Below, piece after piece: positions 34,219 to 44,801 of a stretch of DNA of 61,733 bases. Position 1 is the first letter of the stretch, and the number at the start of each line of letters is the position of its first letter. The notes beneath the pieces are model-generated. The model worked only from the letters and a program-made list of their open reading frames with translations. It did no database searches and had not been told where the DNA came from. A program made the translations under genes and the position numbers. The stretch comes from Clostridia bacterium (lineage in GTDB: Bacteria; Bacillota; Clostridia; Christensenellales; CAG-138): NCBI GenBank assembly GCA_017435905.1, contig JAFSEB010000078.1:1-61733 (forward strand), read 5' to 3'.

Positions 34219-35253
34219 ATGGCAATGGAAAAAGAAAAAGCATTGGAGATGGCGTTAAGCCAGCTTGAAAAACAGTTCGGTAAAGGCACCGTGATGAAAC
34301 TTGGCGATGCCGCATCGAAAATCACTGTTTCCACGATCCCTTCCGGTTGCCTTGAGCTTGATTTTGCGCTGGGCGTCGGCGGCATTCCCCGCGGCAGGAT
34401 CATCGAGATCTACGGCCCCGAATCCTCCGGTAAAACCACCATTGCGCTTCACGCCATCGCAGAGGCCCAGAAGCTTGGCGGTATTGCGGCTTTTATCGAT
34501 GCCGAGCATGCGCTCGATCCCGTTTATGCCGAAAATCTCGGTGTAAACGTGGATGAGCTCTATGTTTCCCAGCCTGATACCGGTGAGCAGGCACTCGAGA
34601 TCTGCGAAGCGCTCGTGCGCAGCGGTGCAATGGATATCGTGGTCATCGACTCTGTTGCCGCCCTTGTTCCCAAGGCAGAACTGGAAGGCGACATGGGCGA
34701 TTCCCACGTAGGTCTTCAGGCAAGGCTCATGTCTCAGGCGCTCAGAAAGCTTGCCGGCGTGATCAGCAAGTCCAACACCATCGTCATTTTCATCAACCAG
34801 CTGCGTGAAAAGGTAGGCGTGATGTTCGGCAATCCGGAAACCACTACCGGCGGTAAGGCGCTTAAGTTCTACGCATCCATCCGCCTTGATGTGCGGCGTA
34901 TCGATTCCATCAAAAACGGTGCGGAAGTTGTGGGCAACAGGACCCGCATCAAGGTGGTGAAGAACAAGGTTGCGCCGCCGTTCAAGATCGCAGAGTTCGA
35001 CATCATCTACGGCGAGGGCATTTCCCATGAAGGTTCCGTGCTCGATATGGCCGTCAACCATAAGATCATCAGCAAGACCGGCGCCTGGTATTCCTACGGC
35101 GATATGCGTATGGCACAGGGAAGGGACAATGCAAGGCTTTTCCTGAAGGATAACAGCGAGCTTTGCGATGAGATCGAACGCAAGCTTCGTGCGGATCTTG
35201 CAGCCGAAATGGGCCGTGGGGGCGACGCTGCAAACTCTTTTGACGAAGAGTAA
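34219..35253 (+). CDS. recA: RecA recombinase
   Basis: 344 residues. Walker [10 protein letters not shown], the central core [18 protein letters not shown], the L2 loop region with [20 protein letters not shown] and the C-terminal acidic tail are all present. RecA drives strand exchange and LexA autocleavage in the SOS response. An SOS box precedes the gene. Start ATG 34219 ([13 protein letters not shown]) is preceded by AAAGGA at slightly long spacing; ATG 34225 is the other candidate. Confidence 0.96.
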   Translation: MAMEKEKALEMALSQLEKQFGKGTVMKLGDAASKITVSTIPSGCLELDFALGVGGIPRGRIIEIYGPESSGKTTIALHAIAEAQKLGGIAAFIDAEHALDPVYAENLGVNVDELYVSQPDTGEQALEICEALVRSGAMDIVVIDSVAALVPKAELEGDMGDSHVGLQARLMSQALRKLAGVISKSNTIVIFINQLREKVGVMFGNPETTTGGKALKFYASIRLDVRRIDSIKNGAEVVGNRTRIKVVKNKVAPPFKIAEFDIIYGEGISHEGSVLDMAVNHKIISKTGAWYSYGDMRMAQGRDNARLFLKDNSELCDEIERKLRADLAAEMGRGGDAANSFDEE

Positions 35254-35280
35254 CGAAACGACAAAATAATAACCGGGTGA

Positions 35281-35317
35281 AGTCAAGGATGCGTTGCACG
35301 CATTCTTGACTTTTATT
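35281..35317 (+). terminator. recA terminator
   Basis: GTCAAGGATGCG pairs with CGCATTCTTGAC with one mismatch, followed by TTTTATTTT. The next 130 bases up to rny are an AT-rich leader with a small GAGTA/TACTC hairpin near 35407. Confidence 0.75.
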
Positions 35318-35453
35318 TTCTGCAGGTTTACAATAACTATGAGTGCTTATATCGGTGTGTATTTTCATAGATTGTTTAAGTTTATGAAATATTGTCCATG
35401 CATACTGAGTAGTGTGATACTCGGCATTTGTATATAAATCTGGAGGTGTACTA

Positions 35454-37004
35454 TTGTCAGTCAATGATATCATCATCCCCATTGCTGTTGGGGTTGCATG
35501 CTTGGCTGCCGGAGGTTTTGGGGGATATTACTATCGCCGCAATATCGCGGAAGCCAAAGTGGCAAAGGCAGAAGATGCCGTAAAACAAATGATCGACGAT
35601 GCGCAGAAGCGCGCAGAAAGCATCAAAAAAGAAATCATTCTTGAGGCAAAAGAAGAAGTTTACCGCATTAAAAGCGAAAACGAAAAGGAAAACCGTGATC
35701 GCCGCAACGAGCTGCAGCGTGCAGAGCGCAGGCTTGTGCAGCGTGAGGAAACTCTTGATAAGAAGCTTGATGGTGTTGAACAGCGTGAAAGCGCACTGAA
35801 CAAGAAGCAGAAGGAAGTGGAAGAACTCGAAGCATCCATTCAGGATCTTCACGACCGCCAGCTGAAAGAACTTGAAACGATCTCCGGTATGTCTATGGAC
35901 GAGGCAAGGGAGATCCTTCTGAGCAATGTAGAACGTGATGCCCGCCATGAAGCGGCGCTTATGATCCGCGACATCGAAGCCAAAACAAAGGAAGAGGCTG
36001 ATAAGCGTGCCCGCAATATCGTTTCCATGGCGATCCAGCGCTGCGCTGCGGATCATGTGGCAGAGACCACTGTTTCCGTAGTTGCGCTTCCCAACGATGA
36101 AATGAAGGGCCGCATCATCGGTCGTGAAGGCCGCAATATCCGCACCCTTGAAACAGCGACCGGTGTCGACCTCATCATCGATGATACGCCCGAAGCTGTC
36201 ATCCTTTCCGGCTTTGATCCCGTTCGCCGTGAGATCGCACGCATTGCCCTTGAAAAGCTCATCATGGATGGCCGTATCCATCCTGCACGCATCGAGGAAA
36301 TGGTGGAAAAGGCTCGCAAGGAAGTCGACGTTCAGATCCGTGAGGCCGGCGAACAGGCCATCTTTGAAACCGGCATCCACGGACTGCACCATGAGCTTGT
36401 GAAGGTGCTTGGCCGCCTCCGTTACCGCACCAGTTATGGCCAGAATGTTCTGAAGCACTCTATTGAGGTTTCCCATCTTGCCGGCATCATGGCCGCTGAG
36501 ATCGGCGCCAATGTGGGTCTTGCAAAGCGTGCGGGTCTGCTTCACGATATCGGCAAGGCTATCGACCACGAGGTGGAAGGTCCCCATATCCAGATCGGTG
36601 CAGATCTTGCGAAGAAATACCGTGAGAACAATCAGGTCGTCAATGCCATCATGGCACACCATGGCGATGTGGAGCCGGCTACGGTGGAAGCCGTCCTTGT
36701 ACAGGCTGCCGATGCCATCTCTGCTGCACGCCCCGGTGCACGCCGTGAAACGCTTGAAAACTACATCAAGCGCCTTGAAAAGCTTGAAGAGATCGCCAAC
36801 TCCTTCGAGGGTGTCGATAAGTCCTATGCCATTCAGGCGGGCCGTGAAGTTCGCATCGTAGTGAAACCCGAAAATGTGAACGATGCTGACACCATCATCA
36901 TGGCAAAGGAGATCGTCAAGCGCATTGAGACCGAGCTTGAGTATCCCGGTCAGATCAAGGTCAACGTGATCCGCGAAACTCGTGCCGTTGAATTTGCAAA
37001 ATAA
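35454..37004 (+). CDS. rny: Ribonuclease Y
   Basis: 516 residues. N-terminal membrane anchor (about 4-24), a long coiled-coil (about 30-190), the KH domain with [19 protein letters not shown] and an HD phosphohydrolase domain with HDIGKA (about 355) and later AHHGD. RNase Y is the main initiating endoribonuclease of mRNA decay at the membrane in Firmicutes. TTG start at 35454 follows a strong GGAGGTG. Its specificity partner YlbF is encoded 3 kb away at 39710. Confidence 0.94.
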   Translation: MSVNDIIIPIAVGVACLAAGGFGGYYYRRNIAEAKVAKAEDAVKQMIDDAQKRAESIKKEIILEAKEEVYRIKSENEKENRDRRNELQRAERRLVQREETLDKKLDGVEQRESALNKKQKEVEELEASIQDLHDRQLKELETISGMSMDEAREILLSNVERDARHEAALMIRDIEAKTKEEADKRARNIVSMAIQRCAADHVAETTVSVVALPNDEMKGRIIGREGRNIRTLETATGVDLIIDDTPEAVILSGFDPVRREIARIALEKLIMDGRIHPARIEEMVEKARKEVDVQIREAGEQAIFETGIHGLHHELVKVLGRLRYRTSYGQNVLKHSIEVSHLAGIMAAEIGANVGLAKRAGLLHDIGKAIDHEVEGPHIQIGADLAKKYRENNQVVNAIMAHHGDVEPATVEAVLVQAADAISAARPGARRETLENYIKRLEKLEEIANSFEGVDKSYAIQAGREVRIVVKPENVNDADTIIMAKEIVKRIETELEYPGQIKVNVIRETRAVEFAK

Positions 37005-37015
37005 TCAAATCATAC

Positions 37016-37052
37016 CGATCAAGGATATGCCTTCGCATATCCTTGATTTTTA
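37016..37052 (+). terminator. rny terminator
   Basis: ATCAAGGATATG / CATATCCTTGAT stem with CTTCG tetraloop-like turn and T-rich tail. Confidence 0.85.
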
Positions 37053-37073
37053 TGCGAAACGGGAGGGAAGAGA

Positions 37074-38003
37074 ATGATTCCGGTTGCCGATGCTCACTGT
37101 GATTTCCTGTATTACATGTTTCATGATAATTACAGCCTGAAAACCGTGAAAGAGAAGCAGGCTGTCAGCCTGCCTATGATGCGAAAAGGCGGGGCAGCGC
37201 TGCAATTCTTTGCTGCGTGGGTGGACCCGGATATGAAAACAGCACCGCTCCAGCAATGCCTTTGGCTGATCGATGCATATTACAGAATGCTGGAAGAGTG
37301 TGCTTCGGAAGGGATCGTTCCCTTTACGAAGGAATTTGATCCTATAGGAGGAAAGATCGGCACGGTGCTGACGGTTGAAGGCGGAGAAGCCGTCATGGCA
37401 CAGGAAGAGAATCTCCGTATGCTGTACAGGCTTGGCGTCAGAGCGATGACACTGACATGGAACGCAACGAATGAACTTGCTCATCCCGCCATGAGCAGGC
37501 TCAACCGTGGTTTGACAAAACGGGGAAAGGCGATCGTAAAAGAAATGGATCGGATCGGCATGGCGGTGGATGTAGCCCATCTGAGCGACGCCGGCATCGA
37601 TGATATTCTTTCCATTGCCACCCGTCCGATTTTTTCTTCGCATACCAACGCAAGGGCGGTTCTTTCCCATAAACGCTCGTTGACAGACCGGCACATCCGT
37701 GAAATCGCAAAATGCGGCGGTGTTATCTGTATCAATTACTTTCCGCCGCAGCTGTCAAAGCAGCCAACGGCGTGTATTGACGACATTGTCAGACACATTA
37801 TGCATGTGGTAAATGTAGCAGGCGTGGAACATGTGGCGCTTGGTTCCGATTTTGATGGGATGAACGAATATCCGAGAGATCTGAAAAATTGGGGTGACGT
37901 TCCTTTGCTTCTTGATGCGCTGCTGAAGGTCGGGTTGAAAGAAGACGATGTAAGGCGCATTGCTTACCATAACCTTAGGGATTATATCGTGCAGTTTTAT
38001 TAA
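37074..38003 (+). CDS. Membrane dipeptidase-type peptidase (M19)
   Basis: 309 residues. The M19 metal site is visible: ADAHCDFLYYM (H-x-D), the glutamate in TVEGGEAVM, histidines in DVAHLSD and FSSHTNARAV, and the late GSDFDG. It hydrolyses dipeptides (or D-amino-acid dipeptides) with two zinc ions; no signal sequence is seen, so it is cytoplasmic. Start ATG 37074 follows GGAGGGAAG. A bidirectional terminator closes it against the tRNA gene. Confidence 0.9.
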   Translation: MIPVADAHCDFLYYMFHDNYSLKTVKEKQAVSLPMMRKGGAALQFFAAWVDPDMKTAPLQQCLWLIDAYYRMLEECASEGIVPFTKEFDPIGGKIGTVLTVEGGEAVMAQEENLRMLYRLGVRAMTLTWNATNELAHPAMSRLNRGLTKRGKAIVKEMDRIGMAVDVAHLSDAGIDDILSIATRPIFSSHTNARAVLSHKRSLTDRHIREIAKCGGVICINYFPPQLSKQPTACIDDIVRHIMHVVNVAGVEHVALGSDFDGMNEYPRDLKNWGDVPLLLDALLKVGLKEDDVRRIAYHNLRDYIVQFY

Positions 38004-38020
38004 AGAGAATTGAGTAAAGA

Positions 38021-38049
38021 AAAAAGCCTGACAAAATGTCAGGCTTTTT
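38021..38049. terminator. Bidirectional terminator between dipeptidase and tRNA-Trp
   Basis: AAAAAGCCTGAC / GTCAGGCTTTTT with a 5-base loop; A-run and T-run flank both sides, so it can end the rightward peptidase transcript and the leftward tRNA transcript. Its last T is the first base of the tRNA CCA complement. Confidence 0.85.
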
Positions 38050-38122
38050 GGCAGGGGCAGAAAGACTCGAACTCTCAAGAACGGTTTTGGAGACCGCTAT
38101 GTTACCATTACATCATGCCCCT
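38049..38122 (-). tRNA. tRNA-Trp (anticodon CCA)
   Basis: On the reverse strand the 7-base acceptor AGGGGCA / TGCCCCT, D-stem ATGT / ACAT, anticodon loop CTCCAAA with anticodon CCA, and T-arm GAGTTCGAGTC fit a standard cloverleaf; the 3' CCA is encoded. The anticodon arm ACCG matches typical bacterial tRNA-Trp. Isolated single tRNA gene. Confidence 0.92.
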
Positions 38123-38138
38123 TCAAAGCAACGATGGT

Positions 38139-38168
38139 ATTATAACACCGAAGAAACAATCCTGTCAA
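38139..38168 (-). promoter_or_regulatory. tRNA-Trp promoter
   Basis: Reverse strand TTGACA (38168-38163), 18 bases, TATAAT (38144-38139), starting about 10 bases before the tRNA. Confidence 0.8.
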
Positions 38169-38226
38169 TGCATTTCTTTATAAAGTATGTGAAAGTTTTC
38201 TGTTCCACAACAGGTTGATTTCTTCG

Positions 38227-38255
38227 TTGCGGATCGCATCATTTCGGGCTATAAT
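38227..38255 (+). promoter_or_regulatory. miaB promoter
   Basis: TTGCGG (38227-38232), 17-base spacer, TATAAT (38250-38255). Confidence 0.7.
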
Positions 38256-38289
38256 GATATAAGTGTTATTATGCATATGAGGTAATATC

Positions 38290-39690
38290 GTGGAAAAATT
38301 CGTTGAAATTACTGCTGCAGGCCTTCAGGATACCTTTGCTGCGGCGGACAGGATCTTAAAAGAGATGCAGGGCTGCGGCAGAAAGTATTATGTGGAATCA
38401 TACGGCTGCCAGATGAATGAGCATGACGCTGAAAAAATTGCCGGCATGCTGCAGGCGTGCGGCTACAGCAAGGCAGAAACCAAGAATGACGCAAACCTGA
38501 TCCTTTATAATACATGCTGCATTCGTGAACATGCAGAAAAGCGTGTTTTCGGCAATATCGGCGCGCTGAAAAAGAGAAAGGAAGAGGATCCCGGTCTCAT
38601 TATTTGTGTGTGCGGCTGCATGATGCAGCAAAAGGCCGTTGCTGACCGGCTTTTCAAGCGTTTTCCCTTTGTGGATATCGTCTTTGGTACGCATGAACTG
38701 CACCGTTTTCCGATCCTTCTTGAAAAAGCGCTTTCAGGTGAACGTGTGATCTCCGTTCGTGAATCGGACGGTGAAGTGGTGGAGGATCTTCCCGTTATCA
38801 GAAACGGCAGCTTTTCCACCTTTGTTACGATCACCTACGGCTGCAATAATTTCTGCTCGTACTGCATCGTGCCTTATGTTCGCGGGCGTGAGCGCTCCCG
38901 TTCTCCCGAAAACATCGTAAATGAGGTACGGGAACTTGTACGTCAGGGATATAAGGAGATCACGCTTCTTGGGCAAAATGTCAATTCCTATCGCTATGAC
39001 GATGTGGATTTCCCGGAGCTTCTTCGCCAGGTGAACGAGGTGGAAGGGGATTTTCGCATTCGCTTTATGACTTCTCACCCGAAGGATCTTTCCCCGAGGC
39101 TGATCGATGCCATGGCAACCCTTGATAAGGTCTGCAATCACATCCATCTGCCGGTGCAGTCGGGCAGCAACGCGATCCTTTCTGCCATGAACAGAAAGTA
39201 TACACGGGAAAAGTATTTTGCGCTCGTGGACGCTATTCGGGAAAAGGTAGACGGCGTTGAGCTGACTTCGGATTTTATTGTCGGTTTCCCCGGTGAAACG
39301 GAAGAAGATTTTGAAGACACTCTTGACCTTGCAAGACGTGTCGGTTTTTCTGCGGCATATGTGTTCATGTATTCGCCGAGAGCCGGAACGAAAGCTGCAA
39401 AAATGGAAAATCAGATCCCGGAAGAGGTCAAAAAAGAGCGTCTTCTCAGGCTGAATGCATGCAATGCCGAACAGCTGCAGGCTGCGAATGCAGGAAAATA
39501 CGTTGGCACAAACGGAACTGTTCTTGTGGAAGGCTGCGATACCCGAGGACCTTCCTCAATGGCTTACGGCAAGCTGACGAACTTCAAAATGGTTTATTTC
39601 CCCGGCGGCCCCGAACTCATCGGCAAACTGTGCCGGGTCAATATTACAGATACCCAGAATAATTCGCTGATCGGTGAATTGGCGGATTGA
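38290..39690 (+). CDS. miaB: tRNA-2-methylthio-N6-dimethylallyladenosine synthase
   Basis: 466 residues. MTTase domain with YYVESYGCQMNEHDAEKIAG (Cys) and TCCIREHAEKRVFG, a radical-SAM core with CNNFCSYCIVPYVRG, and a TRAM domain at the end. Together with MiaA (44802) it modifies A37 of tRNAs reading U-codons. Start is GTG 38290, with GAGGTA upstream. The short hydrophobic lead-in before the domain (about 1-35) is usual for clostridial MiaB. Confidence 0.93.
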   Translation: MEKFVEITAAGLQDTFAAADRILKEMQGCGRKYYVESYGCQMNEHDAEKIAGMLQACGYSKAETKNDANLILYNTCCIREHAEKRVFGNIGALKKRKEEDPGLIICVCGCMMQQKAVADRLFKRFPFVDIVFGTHELHRFPILLEKALSGERVISVRESDGEVVEDLPVIRNGSFSTFVTITYGCNNFCSYCIVPYVRGRERSRSPENIVNEVRELVRQGYKEITLLGQNVNSYRYDDVDFPELLRQVNEVEGDFRIRFMTSHPKDLSPRLIDAMATLDKVCNHIHLPVQSGSNAILSAMNRKYTREKYFALVDAIREKVDGVELTSDFIVGFPGETEEDFEDTLDLARRVGFSAAYVFMYSPRAGTKAAKMENQIPEEVKKERLLRLNACNAEQLQAANAGKYVGTNGTVLVEGCDTRGPSSMAYGKLTNFKMVYFPGGPELIGKLCRVNITDTQNNSLIGELAD

Positions 39691-39709
39691 CAGAAATTGG
39701 AGGTAAATA

Positions 39710-40117
39710 ATGGTAATCGATAAAGCAAGAGATCTTGGTATTGCGCTGAGCGAGTCTCCCGAATTCAAAAGGATGATGGCTGCCCGTGCAGCTATGGAAG
39801 AGAATGAGACGATCATGAACACCATCGATCTTGTTCATGAAAAACAACGTCTTGTCAGCGACCTTCTTGCAGAAGGTTCACTGAGCGAAACACGCTTTAA
39901 TATTGCCTCGCTCACTCATGAGATCGAAGATCTTCAGACTGAATTGATGTCATCCGAGCCCTTTAAAGAGATGATGGAATCGCAGCATCATTTTGAAAAC
40001 CTCATGAAGCGTGTAAACAAGATCATCGCTACCTGCGTTGGTGCCGACTTCGGCGGCGAATCCGCATCTGACAGCTGCGGCGGAAACTGCGCATCCTGCA
40101 GCGGCTGCAAACATTAA
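39710..40117 (+). CDS. ylbF: YlbF/YmcA-family RNase Y specificity factor
   Basis: 135 residues. All-helical Com_YlbF domain (about 1-115) with the family pattern IALSESPEFKRMMAARAAME and TELMSSEPFKEMME, then a C-terminal Cys cluster CGGNCASCSGCKH. In B. subtilis YlbF, YmcA and YaaT form a Fe-S-bearing Y-complex that directs RNase Y; the extra cysteines fit a cluster ligand site. It follows miaB by 20 bases with GGAGGTAA. Confidence 0.85.
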   Translation: MVIDKARDLGIALSESPEFKRMMAARAAMEENETIMNTIDLVHEKQRLVSDLLAEGSLSETRFNIASLTHEIEDLQTELMSSEPFKEMMESQHHFENLMKRVNKIIATCVGADFGGESASDSCGGNCASCSGCKH

Positions 40118-40158
40118 TTTTTTTTGATCCACATTTGTCTCGGAAGGAGTAATTCCAC

Positions 40159-42774
40159 ATGCCGGCAACTCTTACGCCTATGATGCAGCAGTATCTTGAC
40201 CTGAAGGAGAAGTACAGCGATTGTTTGCTGTTCTTCCGCCTTGGGGATTTTTACGAGATGTTTTTCGAAGATGCTCTGACCGCATCAAGGGAGCTTGATA
40301 TCGTTCTTACCGGACGGGATTGCGGACTTGAAGAGCGTGCGCCAATGTGCGGTGTGCCGCACCACTCCGTGGATAATTACATCAGCAGGCTGATCGAGAA
40401 AGGCTTTAAGGTTGCAGTATGTGAACAGCTCACGGATCCTGCTCTTTCCAAAGGGCTTGTGGAACGTGATGTGGTGCGTGTATATACGCCCGGTACGGTC
40501 ATTGAGGAAAGTATGCTCAATGAGCGGAAAAACAACTATATCGCATCGCTGTTTCTTTGCGAAAAGACCCTCGGCATGGCGTACTGCGATGTGTCAACGG
40601 GCGAGTTTACGGTCTCGGAATTTAACAGCGATAAGTGGGCGGAAGAGCTGATCGATGAGCTTGCCAGGATCATGCCCACGGAGATCATTGCAAACGATGC
40701 GCTTTTCATGCAGGAACAGCTTGTAAAACGCCTGCAGCGCGCGAGCTTTCTTGAGTGCTATGCAGGCTGGGCTTATGAACAGGAGCAGGCTGCAGAGCGT
40801 CTTTGCAAACATTTTGCGGTGCAAAATCTTTCCTGCTTCGGCTGTGAAAAACTCGTTTCTGCCATTGCTGCGGCAGGAGCACTGTTAAATTACCTTGAGG
40901 AGACGCAGAAAAACTCCCTTGCACATATCAGAAAGATCTCTGTTTTGCGCCGCTCCCTTTATATGAGCCTAGATGCGTCCACAAGGCGAAATCTTGAACT
41001 GACGCAGCCCCTGCGCTTTGAGGGCAGCAAGAAGAGCACCCTATTGTACCTTCTTGATAAAACCACCACCGCAATGGGTGCAAGGCTGCTTCGTGCCTGG
41101 CTTGAACAGCCTCTTCAGACTATGGATGACATCAATATGCGCCTTGATGCGGTTGATGAACTTGTGAAAAATCCCGTGGCACGGGAAGGGTTGAAAGCTG
41201 CACTTAATTCCATTTATGATATCGAACGCCTTTGCAGCCGTATCGCATACGGAACCGTACACGCAAGGGATTGCGATGCGCTTCGTGCGTCGCTTCTTAG
41301 GCTTCCTGATGTGATCGCAGCACTTGATGTTCTTGAAGCCCCTGCGTTTCGCCGCATTGCAGTAAATCTTGATGCGATGGAGGATATCGCATCGCTTCTT
41401 TGTGCTGCCATTGTGGATACGCCGCCCATCAGCGTTAAAGAAGGCGGCATTATCCGTGATGGTTTTCATCAGGAAGTAGATAGCCTGCGTGAAGCATCCA
41501 CAAACGGAAAAAGCTGGATCGCCAAGATGGAATCGGATGAGCGCACCGCAACGGGCATCAAAAACCTGAAGATCGGCTACAACCGTGTATTCGGATATTA
41601 TATCGATGTGACGAAATCCTACCAGAACCTTGTTCCGTACCACTACCAGCGGAAACAGACCCTTGCCAATTCGGAGCGCTATATCACGCCCGAATTAAAG
41701 GAGCTTGAGGAGACTATCATCGGTGCGGAAGAAAAGCTTGTTGTTCTTGAATATAAGCTTTTTACCGAGATCCGGGAAACGCTTCTCAGTGCTATCGAGC
41801 GCCTCCAGAGCGATGCTGCACTGATCGCAGAGCTTGACGTATACCGAGCCCTGGCGCATGTGGCATTTGAAAACGATTACTGCCGTCCTCAAATGCAGAA
41901 AAAAGGCAGCATCAATATTGTCGACGGAAGACACCCCGTGGTGGAGCGCACGCTGAAAGACGGCTTTATTCCGAATAATACCCTTCTTGATGCAAAAGAC
42001 AACCGTCTTTTGATCCTGACCGGCCCCAATATGGCCGGTAAAAGTACATATATGCGTCAGGTCGCACTGATCGTACTCATGGCACATATCGGCTCCTTTG
42101 TGCCGGCTAAAAAAGCTGCGATCTCTGTTACGGACCGCATCTTCACCCGTGTCGGTGCATCGGACAACCTTGCTTCCGGACAAAGTACGTTCATGGTTGA
42201 AATGAGCGAGGTTTCCAACATCCTCAACAATGCGACCGCAAACAGCCTTCTTATCCTTGATGAGATCGGTCGTGGAACAAGTACCTTTGACGGATTGAGC
42301 ATTGCATGGGCAGTGCTTGAACACATTGCGGATACAGGAAAATGCGGCGCCAAAACGCTTTTTGCAACCCATTATCATGAGTTGACGGAGCTGGAAGGGA
42401 AGCTTCCCGGCATCAAAAATTACCGCATTTCCGTAAAGGAAGTGGGGGATGATATCATCTTCCTGCGGCGTATCGTTCGGGGCGGTGCGGATAAGAGCTT
42501 TGGCGTTCAGGTCGCACGGCTTGCAGGTCTTCCCGACAGCGTGATCGCCCGTGCAAAAGAGCTTCTCCGCCAGCTCGAAGCAGCGGATATCAACAGGGAT
42601 CTTTTCAATGACATTGCTTCATCCGAACGGGATACGCAGCAGTTGACCCTCTTTGGCTCGCCTGCGCCCGATGATATCGTTGCAACGCTGAAACAGATCG
42701 ATATCGATGCGCTGACGCCCCTTGAAGCACTCAATACCCTTTACGACCTTCATATGCGTGCGAAACTGAAATAA
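40159..42774 (+). CDS. mutS: DNA mismatch repair protein MutS
   Basis: 871 residues. Mismatch-reading wedge FYEMF (F-x-E in GDFYEMFFEDA), connector, levers, clamp, and ATPase with Walker A GPNMAGKSTYMRQ, the ABC-like signature ASGQSTFMVEM and Walker B LLILDEIGRGTSTFDG. It recognises mismatches and recruits MutL, encoded 28 bases downstream. RBS GGAAGGAG. Confidence 0.96.
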   Translation: MPATLTPMMQQYLDLKEKYSDCLLFFRLGDFYEMFFEDALTASRELDIVLTGRDCGLEERAPMCGVPHHSVDNYISRLIEKGFKVAVCEQLTDPALSKGLVERDVVRVYTPGTVIEESMLNERKNNYIASLFLCEKTLGMAYCDVSTGEFTVSEFNSDKWAEELIDELARIMPTEIIANDALFMQEQLVKRLQRASFLECYAGWAYEQEQAAERLCKHFAVQNLSCFGCEKLVSAIAAAGALLNYLEETQKNSLAHIRKISVLRRSLYMSLDASTRRNLELTQPLRFEGSKKSTLLYLLDKTTTAMGARLLRAWLEQPLQTMDDINMRLDAVDELVKNPVAREGLKAALNSIYDIERLCSRIAYGTVHARDCDALRASLLRLPDVIAALDVLEAPAFRRIAVNLDAMEDIASLLCAAIVDTPPISVKEGGIIRDGFHQEVDSLREASTNGKSWIAKMESDERTATGIKNLKIGYNRVFGYYIDVTKSYQNLVPYHYQRKQTLANSERYITPELKELEETIIGAEEKLVVLEYKLFTEIRETLLSAIERLQSDAALIAELDVYRALAHVAFENDYCRPQMQKKGSINIVDGRHPVVERTLKDGFIPNNTLLDAKDNRLLILTGPNMAGKSTYMRQVALIVLMAHIGSFVPAKKAAISVTDRIFTRVGASDNLASGQSTFMVEMSEVSNILNNATANSLLILDEIGRGTSTFDGLSIAWAVLEHIADTGKCGAKTLFATHYHELTELEGKLPGIKNYRISVKEVGDDIIFLRRIVRGGADKSFGVQVARLAGLPDSVIARAKELLRQLEAADINRDLFNDIASSERDTQQLTLFGSPAPDDIVATLKQIDIDALTPLEALNTLYDLHMRAKLK

Positions 42775-42802
42775 ACAGGAAAGGAAGACCTTACGCCGAA
42801 AG

Positions 42803-44800
42803 ATGAAGCGGATCAAAGTATTAAATCAATATACGGCCAACCAGATCGCTGCAGGCGAGGTCGTTGAACGTCCTGCCTCGGTGGTCAAGGAATTGGTTGA
42901 AAATGCCATCGATGCCGGCAGTACATCCATTGTGATCGAAACGAAGGGTGGGGGACTTGAATCCATCCGTGTAACCGATAACGGCAGCGGCATTGCAGCC
43001 GATGACGTGGAGACCGCTTTTCTGCGTCATGCAACAAGCAAGATCGGTACGGCAGAGGATCTTTCTCATATTGAAACGCTCGGTTTCCGCGGTGAAGCGC
43101 TTGCCTCGATAGCGGCGGTTGCGCATGTGACCGTTAAAACGAAGATGGAATCCGATGAAGCGGGAACGCTCCTTCGCATCAGCGGCGGCGAGAAAAAAGA
43201 GCTCGGCGAGATCGGTGCTGCCGAGGGAACGACAATGCTTGTTGAGAATCTCTTCTATAACGTCCCTGCCAGGCTGAAGTTTATGAAGAGTCCCCGAAGC
43301 GAAGCGGCATATATCAGCGATTATGTTTCAAGAATGCTGATGGCGCACCCTGAGATCGCATTCAAACTTATACAAAATGGAAAAACAGTGTTCCAAAGCG
43401 CGGGAAACGGCAGCCTTCGGGATGCTGTATACTGCGTTTACGGAGCCGATGTATTTCCGCACCTTCGTGAGGTGTTCTATGATGACGGCTACGTTAAACT
43501 GAGCGGCTATATCGGCACAGAACAAGCCTCACGGAATAACCGCAATGCGCAATCTTTCTATATCAACTCACGCTATATCAAGTCACAAAAACTCTCATAT
43601 GCGCTGCAGCGTGCGTACGATATGCGCATCATGACAGGGCGTTTTCCTTTTGCAGTGCTCAATATCACCATCGCAGCATGTGAGATCGATGTAAACGTGC
43701 ATCCCAACAAGCTTGATGTTCGCTTTAAAAACGAAGAGCGCATTATGCGTGCCGCAACCATTGCAGCACGACAGGCTTTGGGCGATCCCGTTGCTGCTCC
43801 ATCCTATTTTTCGGTGCCTGAGAAGCCTTTCACTCCAATCGGCCAAATGGCTGAAACCGAAAAAACCGTTATTTCAAATGCAGAACTGCCCAAAATCAAA
43901 GAGTTTTCCCCGAAAGAAAAGCCGGATGAGCCCGGAGAAAAGCCGATCCCGGCCGATCAGCCGCAGTTTGTGCATGAAATGCGCAAGAAGCAGGAAACCG
44001 CTATCCCTGCAGCTTTTCTGCAAACAAAGCCTGATACAAAGCCGGCGGTATTAAAGGAAACAGCAAGGGCGGCTATTCCAACATACAGTTTCCCTCCTCA
44101 AACGAAGAACATACCGCTTTCCGTTGTGCATGAGGAGCACAAAGCGGTCATTCAGGAGAAACAAGATCAGCCGATGCCGTCTGCTGTCCCTGCTCCCTCT
44201 GTAAAGCCGCAGCAGACACGTTTCGCCTGCAGTACATACAGCATTATTGGACAGGTTTTCCAGTGTTATTGGCTCGTGCAGCAGGATGATACACTTTTCT
44301 TTATTGACCAGCATGCCGCCCATGAGCGCAGGCTTTACGAGCAGTTGGCCGAAAAAGGTGTCGCTGCACAATCCCAGATGCTTTTGATCCCTGAGATCGT
44401 AAAGCTGACCCCCATCGAATACGAAACATTGATGGACAACCTTCCTCAGTTTGAGGAGATCGGGTTTGAAATCGAAGAATTCGGCATGCTGACCGTCAGC
44501 GTGCGTGCTGTGCCCCATTTGATCGGGCAACCCGAAACGGTTCCTTTTTTGCACGAAGCGATCGGTTTGCTTGATCGGAAAAACCGGCTTTCCACCGTTG
44601 AACTGAAACGTGCCGCTTTAATACAGGCTTCCTGTAAACATGCTGTAAAAGCCGGCGCCGCCCTTGCAAAAGAAGAGATCGAGGCGCTGCTTGCGCAATA
44701 CGAAACTGAAGGCATTCCGATGACCTGTCCTCACGGCCGTCCTGTTATGGTAAAAATGAGCAAGCTTGAATTTGAAAAGCTGTTCAAACGGGTGCTTTGA
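42803..44800 (+). CDS. mutL: DNA mismatch repair protein MutL
   Basis: 665 residues. GHKL ATPase with NAIDAGS, TDNGSGIAADDV and GFRGEALASIAAVAH; a Pro/Lys-rich linker (about 345-465); and a C-terminal endonuclease domain with DQHAAHERRLYEQ, the metal motif of nicking MutLs, plus the late CPHGRPV. This form nicks DNA itself, as expected without MutH. Translation follows mutS with a short gap and precedes miaA. Confidence 0.95.
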   Translation: MKRIKVLNQYTANQIAAGEVVERPASVVKELVENAIDAGSTSIVIETKGGGLESIRVTDNGSGIAADDVETAFLRHATSKIGTAEDLSHIETLGFRGEALASIAAVAHVTVKTKMESDEAGTLLRISGGEKKELGEIGAAEGTTMLVENLFYNVPARLKFMKSPRSEAAYISDYVSRMLMAHPEIAFKLIQNGKTVFQSAGNGSLRDAVYCVYGADVFPHLREVFYDDGYVKLSGYIGTEQASRNNRNAQSFYINSRYIKSQKLSYALQRAYDMRIMTGRFPFAVLNITIAACEIDVNVHPNKLDVRFKNEERIMRAATIAARQALGDPVAAPSYFSVPEKPFTPIGQMAETEKTVISNAELPKIKEFSPKEKPDEPGEKPIPADQPQFVHEMRKKQETAIPAAFLQTKPDTKPAVLKETARAAIPTYSFPPQTKNIPLSVVHEEHKAVIQEKQDQPMPSAVPAPSVKPQQTRFACSTYSIIGQVFQCYWLVQQDDTLFFIDQHAAHERRLYEQLAEKGVAAQSQMLLIPEIVKLTPIEYETLMDNLPQFEEIGFEIEEFGMLTVSVRAVPHLIGQPETVPFLHEAIGLLDRKNRLSTVELKRAALIQASCKHAVKAGAALAKEEIEALLAQYETEGIPMTCPHGRPVMVKMSKLEFEKLFKRVL

Positions 44801-44801
44801 T

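Noticed and set aside
38036..38218. 60-residue plus-strand frame
   Set aside because: Runs across the tRNA-Trp gene and its promoter; not coding.
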